A DNA stretch of 64,000 nt from Spiroplasma endosymbiont of Polydrusus cervinus (GCF_964019755.1 NZ_OZ026469.1:496001-560000), one strand, 5' to 3'. Counted from the first letter of the stretch, positions 9,747 to 22,516 are shown. The notes: generated by a model not told the origin, from the sequence alone. Numbers and translations: made by a program.

Positions 9747-10435
9747 AATTTTAATTCAATTAAAACTTTAATTCCTGGCCCCATTGTTGTTGTTATAGCA
9801 ATATTTTTAATATATGCTCCTTTAACAGCAGCAGGTTTGACCTTACGAATTGTTTCATAAATTACATCGTAATTAGCTTTTAAATCTTCTGCTTTGAATG
9901 ATGCTTTTCCAATAATTGAATGAATGTTTCCATTCTTATCAACACAGTATTCAACTTTCCCTTTTTTAACATCACCAATTGCTTTAGTAACATCTGGCGT
10001 AACTGTTCCAGTTTTAGGGTTTGGCATTAGCCCTTTTGGTCCTAATAACTTCCCAATTTTTCCTAGTTCAGCCATAATATCTGGTGTTGCAATAATAACA
10101 TCAAAATCAAATCAATTTTCTTTTTTAATTTTTTCAATTAAATCTTTACCTCCAACAAAGTCAGCACCAGCTGCTTTTGCATCAGCTTTTTTACTATTTG
10201 TTAAAACTAAGATTCGTTGTGTTTTTCCAGTTCCTTTTGGTAACAGAACTGCCCCCCGAATTTGTTGGTCAGCATGACGAGGATCAACATTTAAGTTAAA
10301 AGCGACTTCAACTGTTGAATCAAATTTTGTTGTTGCAGTTTGTTTTGCTAATTCAATTGCTTCTACAATTGGGTATACCTTATTTTTATCAACTAACTCA
10401 GCAACTTTGTTATATTTTTTTCCAAATTTTGCCAT
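9734..10435 (-). CDS. rplA: 50S ribosomal protein L1
   Basis: 233 aa with one TGA as Trp at about 10109. [40 protein letters not shown] and [18 protein letters not shown] are L1 hallmarks; the family length is about 230. L1 binds 23S rRNA at the E-site stalk and its own mRNA. The last nine residues after MGPGIKV (LIELKFTVS) differ from the usual tail and overlap yceD sequence, so the 3' end may have been replaced by a deletion. The start is two bases after the rplK stop, consistent with an rplK-rplA operon. Confidence 0.93.
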
Positions 10436-10437
10436 CC

Positions 10438-10872
10438 TTAGTTTTTCTCCTTCTTACTTGGCATACCTTCAACAACAATTCCCATATTACGAGCAGTTCC
10501 TTCAATAATATGCATTGCTGCTTCAACATCATTTGCATTCAAATCAACAATTTTATATTCCGCAATTTTGCGAACTTCATCTGCTGAAATTGTTGCTACT
10601 TTTTCATCCTTTGCTTTTGCTGATCCTTTTTGGATTTTAGCTGCTTTTTTTAATAAAATGGCTGCTGGGGTTGTTTTTAATTCAAATTTAAATGTTTTGT
10701 CATCAAAAGCAGTAATAACAAAGGGAACAACATCACCCATACGGTCTTTTGTTGCATCGTTAAATTGTGTACAAAACTGCGGCATGTTAATTCCTAATGA
10801 AGCTAACTCTGGCCCTGGTTTTGCTTGTCCTGCGTTAAATTCTAATTTTGCAATTCTTGTAATTCTTGCCAC
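10438..10872 (-). CDS. rplK: 50S ribosomal protein L11
   Basis: 144 aa. GTG at 10872 is chosen because AGGAGG lies eight bases upstream; the TTG at 10878 is too close to it. N-terminal [20 protein letters not shown], then the C-terminal rRNA-binding domain with [15 protein letters not shown] and [15 protein letters not shown]11 forms the GTPase-associated stalk base with 23S rRNA and is needed for RelA activation. First gene of the rplK-rplA operon. Confidence 0.95.
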   Translation of the reverse strand: MARITRIAKLEFNAGQAKPGPELASLGINMPQFCTQFNDATKDRMGDVVPFVITAFDDKTFKFELKTTPAAILLKKAAKIQKGSAKAKDEKVATISADEVRKIAEYKIVDLNANDVEAAMHIIEGTARNMGIVVEGMPSKKEKN

Positions 10873-10977
10873 GAGCAATTCCTCCTTTTATTCAAATTCT
10901 CGCTGTGGTCCAAACGTAATGTTACCATTACTACCACATTTAAGCATATTCTAAAACTTAGAATAAATGCCTAGTTA

Positions 10978-11005
10978 ATTATAACAATAAACAACAAAAA
11001 AACAA
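10978..11005 (-). promoter_or_regulatory. Promoter of rplK-rplA
   Basis: On the reverse strand TTGTTT (11000-11005) and TATAAT (10978-10983) are 16 bp apart. A small palindrome TATTCTAAAACTTAGAATA lies in the leader at about 10948-10966. Confidence 0.6.
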
Positions 11006-11038
11006 CTTTATTTTAAAATATTACGCTGGAGTTACCCA

Positions 11039-11073
11039 AAAAATGATATTAAATTAAATTCAATATCATTTTT
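11039..11073. terminator. Hairpin, probable bidirectional terminator
   Basis: Stem AAAATGATATT / AATATCATTTT with flanking A and T runs, between azoR and the rplK promoter. Confidence 0.45.
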
Positions 11074-11090
11074 ATAATATTGTATACTGT

Positions 11091-11187
11091 AAAACTAAAT
11101 CATAAAAAGTTAGTAAAATTATAACAAATTAAAAATAAAAAAACACTTTATGAAAAATAAAGTGTTGCATTTGGTTTACAATATACA
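11091..11187. repeat. 97-bp mini-element (R/R ends)
   Basis: Starts TGTATACTGTAAAACTAAAT and ends GGTTTACAATATACA, a diverged inverted R end. The centre holds the azoR terminator hairpin (11142-11166). Confidence 0.65.
11142..11166 (-). terminator. Terminator of azoR
   Basis: Reverse strand reads AACACTTTAT, a short loop, then AAAGTGTT followed by a T-run. It lies 24 bases after the azoR stop, inside a mini-element. Confidence 0.65.
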
Positions 11188-11189
11188 TA

Positions 11190-11792
11190 TTAAAAAGTTT
11201 TAACAACTTTTTGAATTTCTTCATCATATTGGTCAATTAATTCATCTGGCGTTAGAGAGCTTGTTGGGGCCGCTTTTGTTCCTGCCACAAGGATTGGTTG
11301 ATTAACGCTTGCGCCAACAAATTCTCATATTCCTTTTAAATATTCAGTGTGATTTCCTCAAGGGTATCATCCAAAAGGTGCCCCTTGGGTTGTTAAAATT
11401 TGAACTTTTAAATGGGGTAATAACCCAATTGCACCCGATTTTTTCGAATATTTATAAGAAAATGTTTTATCAGCAACTAACACATGATCTAAATAATTTT
11501 TCATTAAGCCTGAAACATTAAAATTATTCATTGGACATACAATAATAACTTTTTGGACTTCTTTTAATTGGTTAATATAAACATCAGTATCCTCTGTATT
11601 AAAAAAAGTTCCAAAGTTATCTCGTGTAAGTGTTTTAACAGCCATTGGGGGCTCATTTAGATCTAAATGAATAATTTCATCTTTTGGGTTGTCAACTTGA
11701 TAATATTTAATAAAACGGGCTGCTAAAGCCTTTGAATATGATTTCTCATTTGGGCTAACGGTTCCATAAATTACTAATACTTTATTTACCAT
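11190..11792 (-). CDS. azoR: FMN-dependent NADH-azoreductase (AcpD/AzoR family)
   Basis: 200 aa with TGA as Trp. Flavodoxin-like: KVLVIYGTVSPNEKSYSKAL is the FMN phosphate loop, PMNNFNVSGLMKNYLDHVL the central helix typical of this family, and TQGAPFGWYPWGNH the second flavin loop. It reduces quinones or azo compounds with NADH in the cytosol. SD GAAAGG precedes ATG 11792. Usual family length. It is monocistronic, flanked by mobile repeats on both sides. Confidence 0.85.
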
Positions 11793-11857
11793 GATTATCT
11801 TTCCTTTCTGGTTTTATTTTATCATAATTTATAATCTAATCTGTTTGATAATAATAC

Positions 11858-11890
11858 TGTAAACTGTAAATACCAAATCATAAAAAGTTA
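11858..11890 (+). repeat. L-end fragment
   Basis: TGTAAACTGTAAATACCAAA followed by the shared TCATAAAAAGTTA; it breaks off into a long hairpin at 11895. Confidence 0.65.
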
Positions 11891-11894
11891 AGGC

Positions 11895-11967
11895 GTGTCC
11901 TGTACGATGAGCTGGCAAAAAACAATCTCACAAGAATTGTTTTTTGCCAGCTCATCGTACAGGACAC
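11895..11967. repeat. Perfect 31-bp hairpin with GTACGATGA core
   Basis: Arms 11895-11925 and 11937-11967 are exact reverse complements (start GTGTCCTGTACGATGAGCTG), loop 11 bases. The right arm recurs slightly altered at about 58120-58157. A related arm with the same GTACGATGA core is at 59655-59690. Possibly a strong terminator or a phage origin hairpin. Confidence 0.75.
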
Positions 11968-12105
11968 CAATAATTTATAGATTAATTAGACTGCACCCAA
12001 AAAAGTAAGTAAAGAAAAAAGTCTTTGCTAAACTTTAGACTGCACCCAAAAAAGTAAGTAAAGAAAAAAAGTCTTTGCTAAACTTTAGAGGAGGTGCATT
12101 TTTAT

Positions 12106-12369
12106 ATGGCAAAAAAAGGACAAAAATTTAATAAATATACAGCATATTTTCGAAAAATAATAGTACAAGAGGTTAAAAATAATAGTATAAGTTTTATTGC
12201 AAAAAAATATCAAATTAATAAAAAAACTGTTGCTTCATGGTATGAAAATTTTAAGAAAGGAATTTTAAACACCAATAAAGGTCCAAAAGAATCATTTGAA
12301 AAAAGAGATTTAAACTATTACAAAGTTAGGTATGAATTACTAAAAAAGCTTCATGACTTTTACAATTAA
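12106..12369 (+). CDS. IS3-family OrfA (copy B)
   Basis: 87 aa, start ATG 12106 behind GAGGAGGTG. Same HTH as copy A with small changes (MAKKGQ, FRKIIVQEVKN, TVASWYE). Slippery A AAA AAG at 12342-12348. The frame is intact. Confidence 0.88.
   Translation: MAKKGQKFNKYTAYFRKIIVQEVKNNSISFIAKKYQINKKTVASWYENFKKGILNTNKGPKESFEKRDLNYYKVRYELLKKLHDFYN
12226..12348 (+). other. placeholder: see orfB copy B entry at 12348-13226
   Basis: Coordinates invalid by clerical slip; the OrfB of copy B is annotated in the next entry. Ignore this line. Confidence 0.
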
Positions 12370-13226
12370 ATAAAAGAAAAATTGTATCTTTTATCAAAGA
12401 AAACATTAATAAATATCCACTAAATTTATTACTTGATATAACAGATTTAAAGCGTAGTTATTGAGATAAATATAAAAATTATTCAAGTAATGGTAAGGAT
12501 AGCGAATCATTAAAAAATATTGTAAAAGTCTATGAAGAAAATTTAAAACAATTTGGTTATCGTCGAATTACCAAATATTTAAAAGAAGATTATGGCATTA
12601 TTTATAATGCTAAGAAAGTATTGCGAATTATGAAAGAAAATAATATTCAAGCTGAATATGTAAAGCGTATGCGTAGAAAAATATTAATAAAACAAAATAG
12701 AAATAAAAATATAATTAAATATCCTGATTTAGTAAATCGTAATTTTAATTATATTAAAGAAAGATTTTCAATTTTATTTACTGATGTAACTTATTTAATT
12801 TGAAATGGTAAAAAACATTATCAATCAACAATACTTGATGGATATACTAAAGAAATTATTGATGTAAAATGATCAAAATTTAATAATAACAAACTTGTAA
12901 TTGATAATTTAAATGATGCAATTAATAAAATTAAAAAAATAAAAAAAGATCTAAATAAAATAATAATTCATTCAGATCACGGATATCAATATACATCTAA
13001 AGATTACAATAGTAAATGTTTAGATAACAAAATTATAATTTCAATGGGTAAAAATTATCATTGTGCAGACAACATTATTATTGAAAGTTTTCATTCATTA
13101 CTTAAAAAAGGAACAATCCATAATAAAAATTATAAATCTCATAATGAATATATTAATGATGTTAAAAAATGAAATAAATGATATTCAAACCAAAAAGAAA
13201 AATATATAATAAATGAAAGTTTGTAA
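12348..13226 (+). CDS. IS3-family OrfB transposase (copy B)
   Basis: Read after -1 slippage, ends TAA 13224-13226, about 292 codons. DDE motifs FTDVTYLIW, HSDHGYQYTS and IIESFHS are all present and no internal TAA/TAG is visible. It lacks the extra codon of copy A. Likely a functional enzyme although the element's right end is altered. Confidence 0.85.
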
Positions 13227-13295
13227 ACCTTTTTATTAATACTTACTAAACGGGGTGCAGTATAAATAACATAATTAAAACTTTTACTTGCTCAA

Positions 13296-14402
13296 TTATA
13301 AATCTTCATAGAAATCATCGGTAATTTTAAACGAACTACTATTTTTTAATTTTTGTAAAATTGTTTTCTCTTCTGGGGACAATTTTGTTGGAATTGTGAC
13401 AATCACATTAACAATTAAATCCCCCCGTTTTGTTGAAGTTGGTGATTTAAAAAAACCATGATTGGGAATATTAAAAATACTATTTGTTTTTGTATTTGGT
13501 GGTAATTTTAAATGAACATCACCATCAAAAGTTGGAACTTTAATTTCAGCTCCTAATAAGGCATCTAAATAAGAAACAGGTAAATTTAAATGTAAGTTGT
13601 CATTAACTCGTTTAAAGTATTTGTTCGGTTTAACTGAAATTTCAAGATACAAGTCACCTCGAGGACCATTATTTAAGCCATAGTTTCCTTTTTCACGAAT
13701 TCGGACTTGTTGATTTTCATAAATTGATTTTGGTAATTCAATTTCAACGGCTTCTTTACCACGATAATGTCCTTGCCCTTTACATTTTGAACATTTATTG
13801 GTAATAACTTTCCCCCGTCCTTTACAATCTGGACATGGTTGTTGCGACTGAATAATACCAAAAATGCTCCGTTGTTCAAGATTAACATAGCCATAACCAT
13901 CACAAGTTGTACAAGTATGAATGTCTTTTTTCAGATCTTTTGCTCCTGTTCCTTCACAACTTTCACATTTCTTATCAATATTTAAGTCTAATTTAACTGT
14001 TTTACCAAACATTTGTTCTTTTAAAGTTACTACAAAACGAGCGGCAATATTTTCCCCTTTAATCGATTGATTGCTAAAACCGCGTTGTTTCTTACCACCA
14101 CCAAAAAAATTTTCAAAAATATCGCTAAAACCACCAGAGAAAATATCTTCAAAATCAGCAGTTCCACCAAAACCATTATGATCAGTTTTGCCATACGGGA
14201 ACTGATCATAATTACGGCGTTTATTGGGGTCTGATAAAACTTCATAAGCTTCATTAACTTCTTTAAATTTTGCTTCGGCATCCTTTTCTTTTGAAACATC
14301 AGGATGATATTTTTTCGCTAATTGCCGAAAAGCACGTTTAATTTCATCATCAGTGGCATTACGATTAACACCTAATACTTCATAATAGTCTCGTTTTCCC
14401 AT
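13296..14402 (-). CDS. dnaJ: Chaperone DnaJ
   Basis: 368 aa. J domain at residues 1-70 with HPD ([10 protein letters not shown]); Gly/Phe-rich linker; zinc domain with four CxxCxGxG motifs ([32 protein letters not shown]); C-terminal substrate domains with [10 protein letters not shown]. Hsp40 co-chaperone that loads substrates onto DnaK. Last gene of hrcA-grpE-dnaK-dnaJ; IS3 copy B lies just downstream. Confidence 0.97.
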   Translation of the reverse strand: MGKRDYYEVLGVNRNATDDEIKRAFRQLAKKYHPDVSKEKDAEAKFKEVNEAYEVLSDPNKRRNYDQFPYGKTDHNGFGGTADFEDIFSGGFSDIFENFFGGGKKQRGFSNQSIKGENIAARFVVTLKEQMFGKTVKLDLNIDKKCESCEGTGAKDLKKDIHTCTTCDGYGYVNLEQRSIFGIIQSQQPCPDCKGRGKVITNKCSKCKGQGHYRGKEAVEIELPKSIYENQQVRIREKGNYGLNNGPRGDLYLEISVKPNKYFKRVNDNLHLNLPVSYLDALLGAEIKVPTFDGDVHLKLPPNTKTNSIFNIPNHGFFKSPTSTKRGDLIVNVIVTIPTKLSPEEKTILQKLKNSSSFKITDDFYEDL

Positions 14403-14470
14403 TTTACCATCTTTCTACTTTCTCTTTTAAAGAAAAGATAACTAAAATAATTTTAGTTATCATTATCGTC

Positions 14471-16929
<2,459 letters not shown>

Positions 16930-16945
16930 CCTCTCTCTCCTCTTT

Positions 16946-17959
16946 TTAATATGCTTCTTTAATCCGATATGCTAATCATTCTAAAACTTCATAAAGCTTA
17001 TCGTATTCTAAGCGCTTTGGTCCCACCAAAGCAATTCCTCCTTCTTGCACATCATCAACCTTATAAGTTGTTGTCAATAAAGCCATATCATCATTGTTAA
17101 ACCCTGTCTCATTCCCAATTTGAATTGAAACAAGATCTTCATTTGGATTATTTTGTTGTTTTTTAAAATAATCAAACGGAGAAATTGTTTCAATAAAACG
17201 AATAACTTGTTTAATTCGTTCGGGATTATTATATTCTGGATTTTGCAGCATATATTGAATCCCATGGGTTGAATAACTCGGTTTAACAATGCTTGTTAAA
17301 GCATTAACAAATTGTTTTAAAATATATTCATAGTGTTTTACTTGTTGTTCTAAAATTGGCCGAATTACCTCGAATTTCGTTGGAATATCAGTTATTTTAG
17401 TATTTTCCAACCGACTATTAAATAATTCAACTGAAATTTGTAAATCATCCATTGAACTATTTTCATCAATTGTAAACATTTTATTTTCAACATGACCATT
17501 TGCTAACACAAAGACAACAACTACTTGTGTTGCAGAAATTGGTAATAACTCAATTTTCTTTAATAATTCCTCTTTAAAATTTGGCCCAACAACAACTGTT
17601 GTTAAATTTGTCATCTCACTTAAAATTTGGCCAGTTTGATCAAGAATATCATTAATTGACATATTACGATTAACAAATAAAGCTTCAATACGGTTTTTAA
17701 TATCATCAATATTTTTTTCAACCATCAAATTATCGACATAATAACGATAACCTTTTGTTGATGGAATTCTTCCCGATGAAGTATGTTCTTTTTCTAAAAA
17801 ACCTTCTTTTTCTAAAATTGCACATTCATTACGAATTGTTGCAGAAGAAGAATCTATTAAGGATGAAGCAATAATAGCTTTACTTCCTACAGGTTGTGCT
17901 GTTTTTGTGTACTCTTCTACAATTATTTTTAAAATGCTTTCTTGTCGTTGACTTAACAT
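16946..17959 (-). CDS. hrcA: Heat-inducible transcription repressor HrcA
   Basis: 337 aa, ending WLAYRIKEAY after a TGA read as Trp at 16976-16978. ATG 17959 is chosen (GGAAGG nine bases upstream) over GTG 17968. N-terminal winged helix: SQRQESILKIIVEEYTKTAQ and SSATIRNECAILEKEGFLEK. HrcA binds CIRCE operators with GroE/DnaK-dependent control. It heads hrcA-grpE-dnaK-dnaJ, and operator-like palindromes lie before it and before clpB, so it probably regulates both units. Confidence 0.95.
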
Positions 17960-18001
17960 TATCAGCACCTTCCTTCTTCAATTCTAATAAATATTTGGCA
18001 A

Positions 18002-18058
18002 TTAACACTAAATAGTGCTAACACTTAATATTATAAATTTATCATTTATAGAATGCAA
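18002..18058 (-). promoter_or_regulatory. hrcA operon promoter with HrcA-like operator
   Basis: On the reverse strand TTGCAT (18053-18058) and TATAAT (18030-18035) are 17 bp apart. Just downstream is the palindrome TTAGCACTATTTAGTGTTAA (18002-18021), with CIRCE half-sites but a short spacer. A further TTAGCACTT overlaps the -35 side. Confidence 0.6.
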
Positions 18059-18061
18059 GTG

Positions 18062-20203
18062 CTAATTTAATTTTGTGCTATTTTTAATAACCATTTCATT
18101 CTTAACAACGTCAATTGTATAATAATTTCCCTCTTGCACTTTTTCAGCAATAATAGCATGAGCAATTAAAGATTCAAGGTTTCGTTGAATATATCGTTTA
18201 ATTGGTCGTGCCCCAAATTCGCGGTCATAGCCTTCATTTAAAATTTTCTCTAACACTTTTTCAGAATAACTAATGCAAATATTTTTCGCATCCTCAATCC
18301 GTTGTGTTAACTCAGATAATTCTTTTTCAATAATTTCTTTAATAACATCTTTTGATAAAGCATTAAAGGTGATAACATTATCAATTCGGTTTAAAAATTC
18401 TGGTTTGAATTTTTTCGCTAATTCTTTTTGAATCAATAACCCAGGGCCTTCATTATTTTCATTTAATAAATACTCTGATCCAATATTAGAAGTCATAATA
18501 ATAATTGTATTTTTAAAATCAACCGCTTTCCCTAATGAGTCTGTTAAACGCCCATCTTCTAAGATTTGTAATAAAATATTTAGAATATCAGGATGGGCTT
18601 TTTCAATTTCATCAAATAAAACTATTGAATAAGGATTACGGCGAACAGCTTCAGTTAATTGTCCCCCTTGTTCATGGCCAACATAACCTGGCGGGGCCCC
18701 AATTAATTTACTTACTGAATGGCGCTCCATATATTCTGACATATCTAAGCGACCCATTTGTTTTTCTGAGTTAAAAAGAATATCTGCTAAACTACGGACA
18801 ACTTCGGTTTTCCCAATCCCTGTTGGTCCTAAAAATAAGAAACTACCAATTGGTTTATTCGGATCTCTAATTCCACTGCGGCTACGAATAATAGCATCCG
18901 CAACAGCTTGAATTGCCTCACTTTGGCCCCAAACACGACGCCGTAAAATCTTATCTAGATTTAATAATTTTGTTTTTTCAGTTTCCACTAAGCGGTCAAC
19001 TGGAATTCCCGTTCATTTTGCAACAATCGCCGCAATTTCACGTTCAGTAACATCTTCTTTTAATAGTTGCGAACCAGATACTTGTTTTTCTTGTTCATGT
19101 AATTGTTGTTCTAATTTTGGTAACAAGGCATATTGAATTTCACCAGCACGATTAAAGTCGCCACTTAATTGCGCTTGTTCTAATTCTTTTTTTAACTGTT
19201 CAACTTGAGACTTTAAGTCTTTTAATTTTTTAATACTTTCTTTTTCTGAATTTCATTGAATATCTAATTTTTGTTGTTTTGTTTTCAATGGTTTTAACTC
19301 ATTCTCAATATCAACTAACCGTTCATTTGATGCCTTATCTGTTTCCTTCTGTAAAGCTGCTTTTTCAATTTCTAATTGAACAATTCGCCGATTTAAATTA
19401 TCTAACTCCGTTGGCACAGAGGCAATTTCTGTTTTAATTGTTGCAGAAGCTTCATCAATTAAATCAATTGCTTTATCTGGTAAAAATCGATCAGTAATAT
19501 AGCGTGACGATAAATTAATAGATGCAACTAAAGCACTGTCATGAATTTTAACCCCATGAAAGGTTTCAAAACATTCTTTTAAACCACGTAAAATTGAAAT
19601 ACTTTCATCAATTGTGTTTTCACTAACGACTACTTTTTGAAAACGGCGTTCTAAGGCAGCATCTTTTTCAATATATAAACGATATTCATCTAATGTTGTT
19701 GCTCCAATACAATGTAAATCACCACGAGCTAACATTGGTTTTAATAAGTTGCTAGCATCCATACTACCTTGGGTTTTTCCAGCCCCAACAATTAAATGTA
19801 ATTCATCAATAAATAAAATGATATCTCCATTTGACTCTTTAACTTTGTTAAACACTGCTTTTAGGCGTTCTTCAAATTCACCCTGAAATTTAGCGCCAGC
19901 AATTAAAGCCCCCATATCTAATTCATAAATTGTTTTATTTTGTAAATTACTAGGAATATCACCTTTAACAATTCGTTGGGCTAATCCTTCTACAATGGCT
20001 GTTTTCCCAACCCCTGGTTCACCAATTAAAACCGGATTGTTTTTAGTTCTGCGCGATAAAATTCGAATTACCCGATTAATTTCATCTTCACGGCCAATAA
20101 TTGGGTCTAATTTTCCGCCAATAGCTTCTTTATTAAGATTTTTGGCAAATTTTTCAAGCACCTTAGGATCTTTGCCTGGTTCATATTGTTGTGTTAAATC
20201 CAT
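18062..20203 (-). CDS. clpB: Disaggregase ClpB, N-domain-less form
   Basis: 713 aa with TGA as Trp at several sites; ATG 20203 with AGGAGG nine bases upstream (the longer GTG/TTG frame is ignored). AAA1: [20 protein letters not shown] and [13 protein letters not shown]. Middle coiled coil. AAA2: [19 protein letters not shown] and [17 protein letters not shown]. The usual 140-150-residue Clp-N domain is absent, as in other mollicute ClpB. It resolves aggregates with DnaK. Two CIRCE-type sites upstream suggest heat control by HrcA. Confidence 0.96.
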
Positions 20204-20223
20204 GATACCCTGCCTCCTTATTT

Positions 20224-20304
20224 TTAGCACTCTATGTGTTTATCTGCTAATTTTATATTTATATCTTATCATACTGCTTAGCAAAGTCAATTAAATAGTG
20301 CTAA
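20224..20304 (-). promoter_or_regulatory. clpB promoter with two CIRCE-type operators
   Basis: CIRCE 1 (20224-20250): TTAGCACTC, nine bases, ATCTGCTAA. CIRCE 2 (20278-20304): TTAGCAAAG, nine bases, TAGTGCTAA. Both are 27 bp as in the consensus TTAGCACTC-N9-GAGTGCTAA. On the reverse strand the -35 TTGACT (20285-20290) lies inside CIRCE 2, with TAAGAT 16 bp further, so a bound repressor would block the polymerase. Confidence 0.75.
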
Positions 20305-20391
20305 ATTTTTAAAAATAATTATAAAAATAAAAATATTAGATATAATAAGATATACAGGGATAAGAAACATAGCTTTTTAGAAAGGAGCCTC

Positions 20392-21255
20392 ATGAAATTA
20401 CAACACTTAAATAAAAAACGTTTAATTCTAATTGATTTAGATGGAACAACGTTAATGAATGATGGCAAAACAATCCATCCAAAAACACATGAAGCTATCA
20501 AAGAAGCTGTTCATGCCGGACACAAAGTATGTATTACAACTGGCCGTCCGCACCGGGCAAGCATTCGCTTTTATCGCGAATTAGGGTTAGACACCTTATT
20601 AACTAACTTTGATGGTGGCCATATTCACGATCCATTAAAACGAGAATTTAAACGATTAGTTTTCCCAATTTCTTATGATGTTATTATGAATATTATCAAC
20701 CATCCTGATGTTAAAAATATTGTTGCAAATGTTTTAATTGAACATTATGATAAGGCAATTTGTTGAAAAAAAGATGAAGCAATTGAAAATTACTTTCATC
20801 TTGATGATGTTGCTGATGATGAATATTTTGTCGCTAATCCTTATAATGCTTGAAAAGGCCCCGCTAGTAATATGGCATTATACTTAAATAATGCTAATGA
20901 AAAAGATCAAATATTGCGAATATTTGAAAGTTTCAAAAACTCTGTACAGGTTAACATTGGCCACTATAGTAGTGGTCAAACCCAAACAATGATTAATATT
21001 ACCAATAAACTTGTTTCAAAAGGATTTGCCGCTAATATTCTAGCACAATACTATAATGTTGACATTCGTGATGTTATCGCCTTTGGCGATGAAATGAATG
21101 ATTTAGAACTATTACAAAATGTTGGCTATGGAATAGCAATGAAAAATGGAAATGATAATTTAAAAACCAATGCGCGCGGAATTACGCATTTAGCAAATGA
21201 CAAAGGGGGAGTTGGCGATTATTTGAAAAAATTATTAAATGGAGAAAATGTCTAA
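20392..21255 (+). CDS. Cof-type HAD-family phosphatase
   Basis: 287 aa with three TGA as Trp; ATG 20392 behind AAAGGAG. Motif I is LILIDLDGTTLMND (nucleophile Asp), motif II CITTGRPHR, and motif IV VIAFGDEMNDLELLQNVGYG. The C2-type cap lies between. Such enzymes hydrolyse sugar phosphates, FMN or pyridoxal phosphate; substrate not inferable. It is divergent from clpB and ends one base before an L-end repeat fragment. Confidence 0.9.
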
Positions 21256-21256
21256 A

Positions 21257-21275
21257 TGTAAATTGTAAATACTAA
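21257..21275 (+). repeat. L-end fragment
   Basis: TGTAAATTGTAAATACTAA, starting one base after the HAD gene stop. The following 100 bases hold an open frame with one hydrophobic segment (to TAA at about 21420) but no start. Confidence 0.55.
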
Positions 21276-21375
21276 TCCCATTTTAGATATTTTTAATCTT
21301 GGTATATCAATCTTCATATCTACTTTTGGTTTACTATTAATTGGCATCATGTACGATGAAGCCATGCAAAGACAA

Positions 21376-21681
21376 CTAATGATGATAAGTAATACTAATA
21401 TTCTTTGATTTAATTTGTAAAGAATAACTTAATTCTTTCATAATTGCTTCATTAATTTCAGTGGTTAAATCATTTAAATCTTCTTTTTTGATTACTTTAC
21501 CACTAATATAAATATGTAATAATGCATTATCAAACATTCGACATTCAACTTTATCAACAAAATATTGGTGTGTCATATCATGGATTGCATATAAAATAAT
21601 TTTTTTAATTGTTAATAAACTGACAACAATTGTCCCCCGATGATTATTATCAACTGTTAATTCATTAAAATTATTATTCAT
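21376..21681 (-). CDS. Asp23/Gls24-family protein (YqhY-like)
   Basis: 101 aa, start ATG 21681 with GGAGAG upstream. The fold-type pattern GTIVVSLLTIKKIILYAIHD and INEAIMKELSYSLQ, plus its place right after efp (efp-yqhY in Bacillus), support an Asp23-type protein. Members are small cytosolic proteins tied to lipid or stress homeostasis. Similarity is weak by eye, so the call rests mainly on position. Confidence 0.55.
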   Translation of the reverse strand: MNNNFNELTVDNNHRGTIVVSLLTIKKIILYAIHDMTHQYFVDKVECRMFDNALLHIYISGKVIKKEDLNDLTTEINEAIMKELSYSLQIKSKNISITYHH

Positions 21682-21714
21682 TTTTAGTTACTCTCCTTTA
21701 TTTGTTGATGAAGA

Positions 21715-22272
21715 TTAGGCACGACCTGAATATTTCCCATCACTAGTTGAAACGATAATTACTTCCCCTTCTTTAATAAACAATGGTACTTGTAATTCTA
21801 AGCCAGTTTCTAACACTGCTTTTTTCATGGCTCCTGAACTCGTATCCCCTTTAACTGCTGCTTTGACTTCGGTAATTACTAAATCCACCTTATCTGGTAA
21901 AATAATTTCTAAAACTTCACCCTCATATTTTGTAACAGAAGCCATTACCCCTTCTTTTAAAAAGTTCTTTTCTCAAACTAGCTTAGTTGACGGAACTTCT
22001 AATTGGTCATAAGTTTGGATATCCATAAAGATAACATTGACCCTATCATCATATAAATATTGCATATCAACTTTATCAATAATTGCTTTCTCAACTTTAT
22101 CGCCACCAGTGAAAGTAATATTTGTTGTCGCATTACTGCGCAAATTTCTAACTTTTGTTTTAACATGTGCTTGGCCACGCCCTGATTTTGAATGTTGTGC
22201 TTCAATTACAACATAAATGTTGTCCGCATATTGAAACGTTAATCCGGGGCGAAAATCGTTTACACTAATCAT
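21715..22272 (-). CDS. efp: Elongation factor P
   Basis: 185 aa with TGA as Trp. VNDFRPGLTFQYADNIYVVI is domain I, SKSGRGQAHVKTKVRNL carries the tip of the KOW-like loop, and GDTSSGAMKKAVLETGLELQ and FIKEGEVIIVSTSDGKYSGR form the C-terminal OB domains. EF-P rescues ribosomes at polyproline. Start ATG 22272 behind GGAAGAAG. Complete. Confidence 0.96.
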
Positions 22273-22386
22273 CTTCTTCTTCCTTTTCTATTTTTCTTGC
22301 TTTAATTATATCTTAATTTTAACCAGAAAATTATTAAAATTAAGAAAAAGGGCAAATTCTTTTTAACTAAAATTTTTCTCAAACTG

Positions 22387-22403
22387 AAATTGTAAATTGT
22401 AAA
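22387..22403 (+). repeat. L-end fragment
   Basis: TGTAAATTGTAAATGTG in the efp-ktrB gap. A small hairpin CGTAAAA/TTTTACG follows at 22439-22461 and may terminate ktrB transcripts. Confidence 0.4.
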
Positions 22404-22516
22404 TGTGTACTAATCATACCGAATTTCTCCTTTTAAACGTAAAAAAACACTTTTACGCGGTATTATGCTAAATTCTTAAATGCATATGGCACCTTACAAA
22501 AAGACCGTTTTTTAAA

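Larger units (their letters stand above)
11987..13262 (+). mobile_element. IS3-family element, copy B, with duplicated left end
   Basis: The left end TAGACTGCACCC occurs twice, at 11987 and 12036, each followed by the same 40-odd bases. The right end is GGGGTGCAGTATA at 13252-13264, with CTA changed. The coding part is almost identical to copy A. The second left end is the functional boundary of a normal-length element. Confidence 0.85.

Noticed and set aside
12226-12348. A feature line with start greater than end in the list above (IS3 copy B)
   Set aside because: Clerical error with confidence 0; the valid OrfB entry is 12348-13226.
18535-18774. Frames opposite clpB, dnaK and dnaJ
   Set aside because: Codon-phase shadows of conserved genes.
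21275-21420. Open frame with one hydrophobic segment (FISTFGLLLIGIMYDEAM)
   Set aside because: No start codon or SD, and its 3' part is antisense to the Asp23-like gene. Kept only as context for the shared 20-mer.
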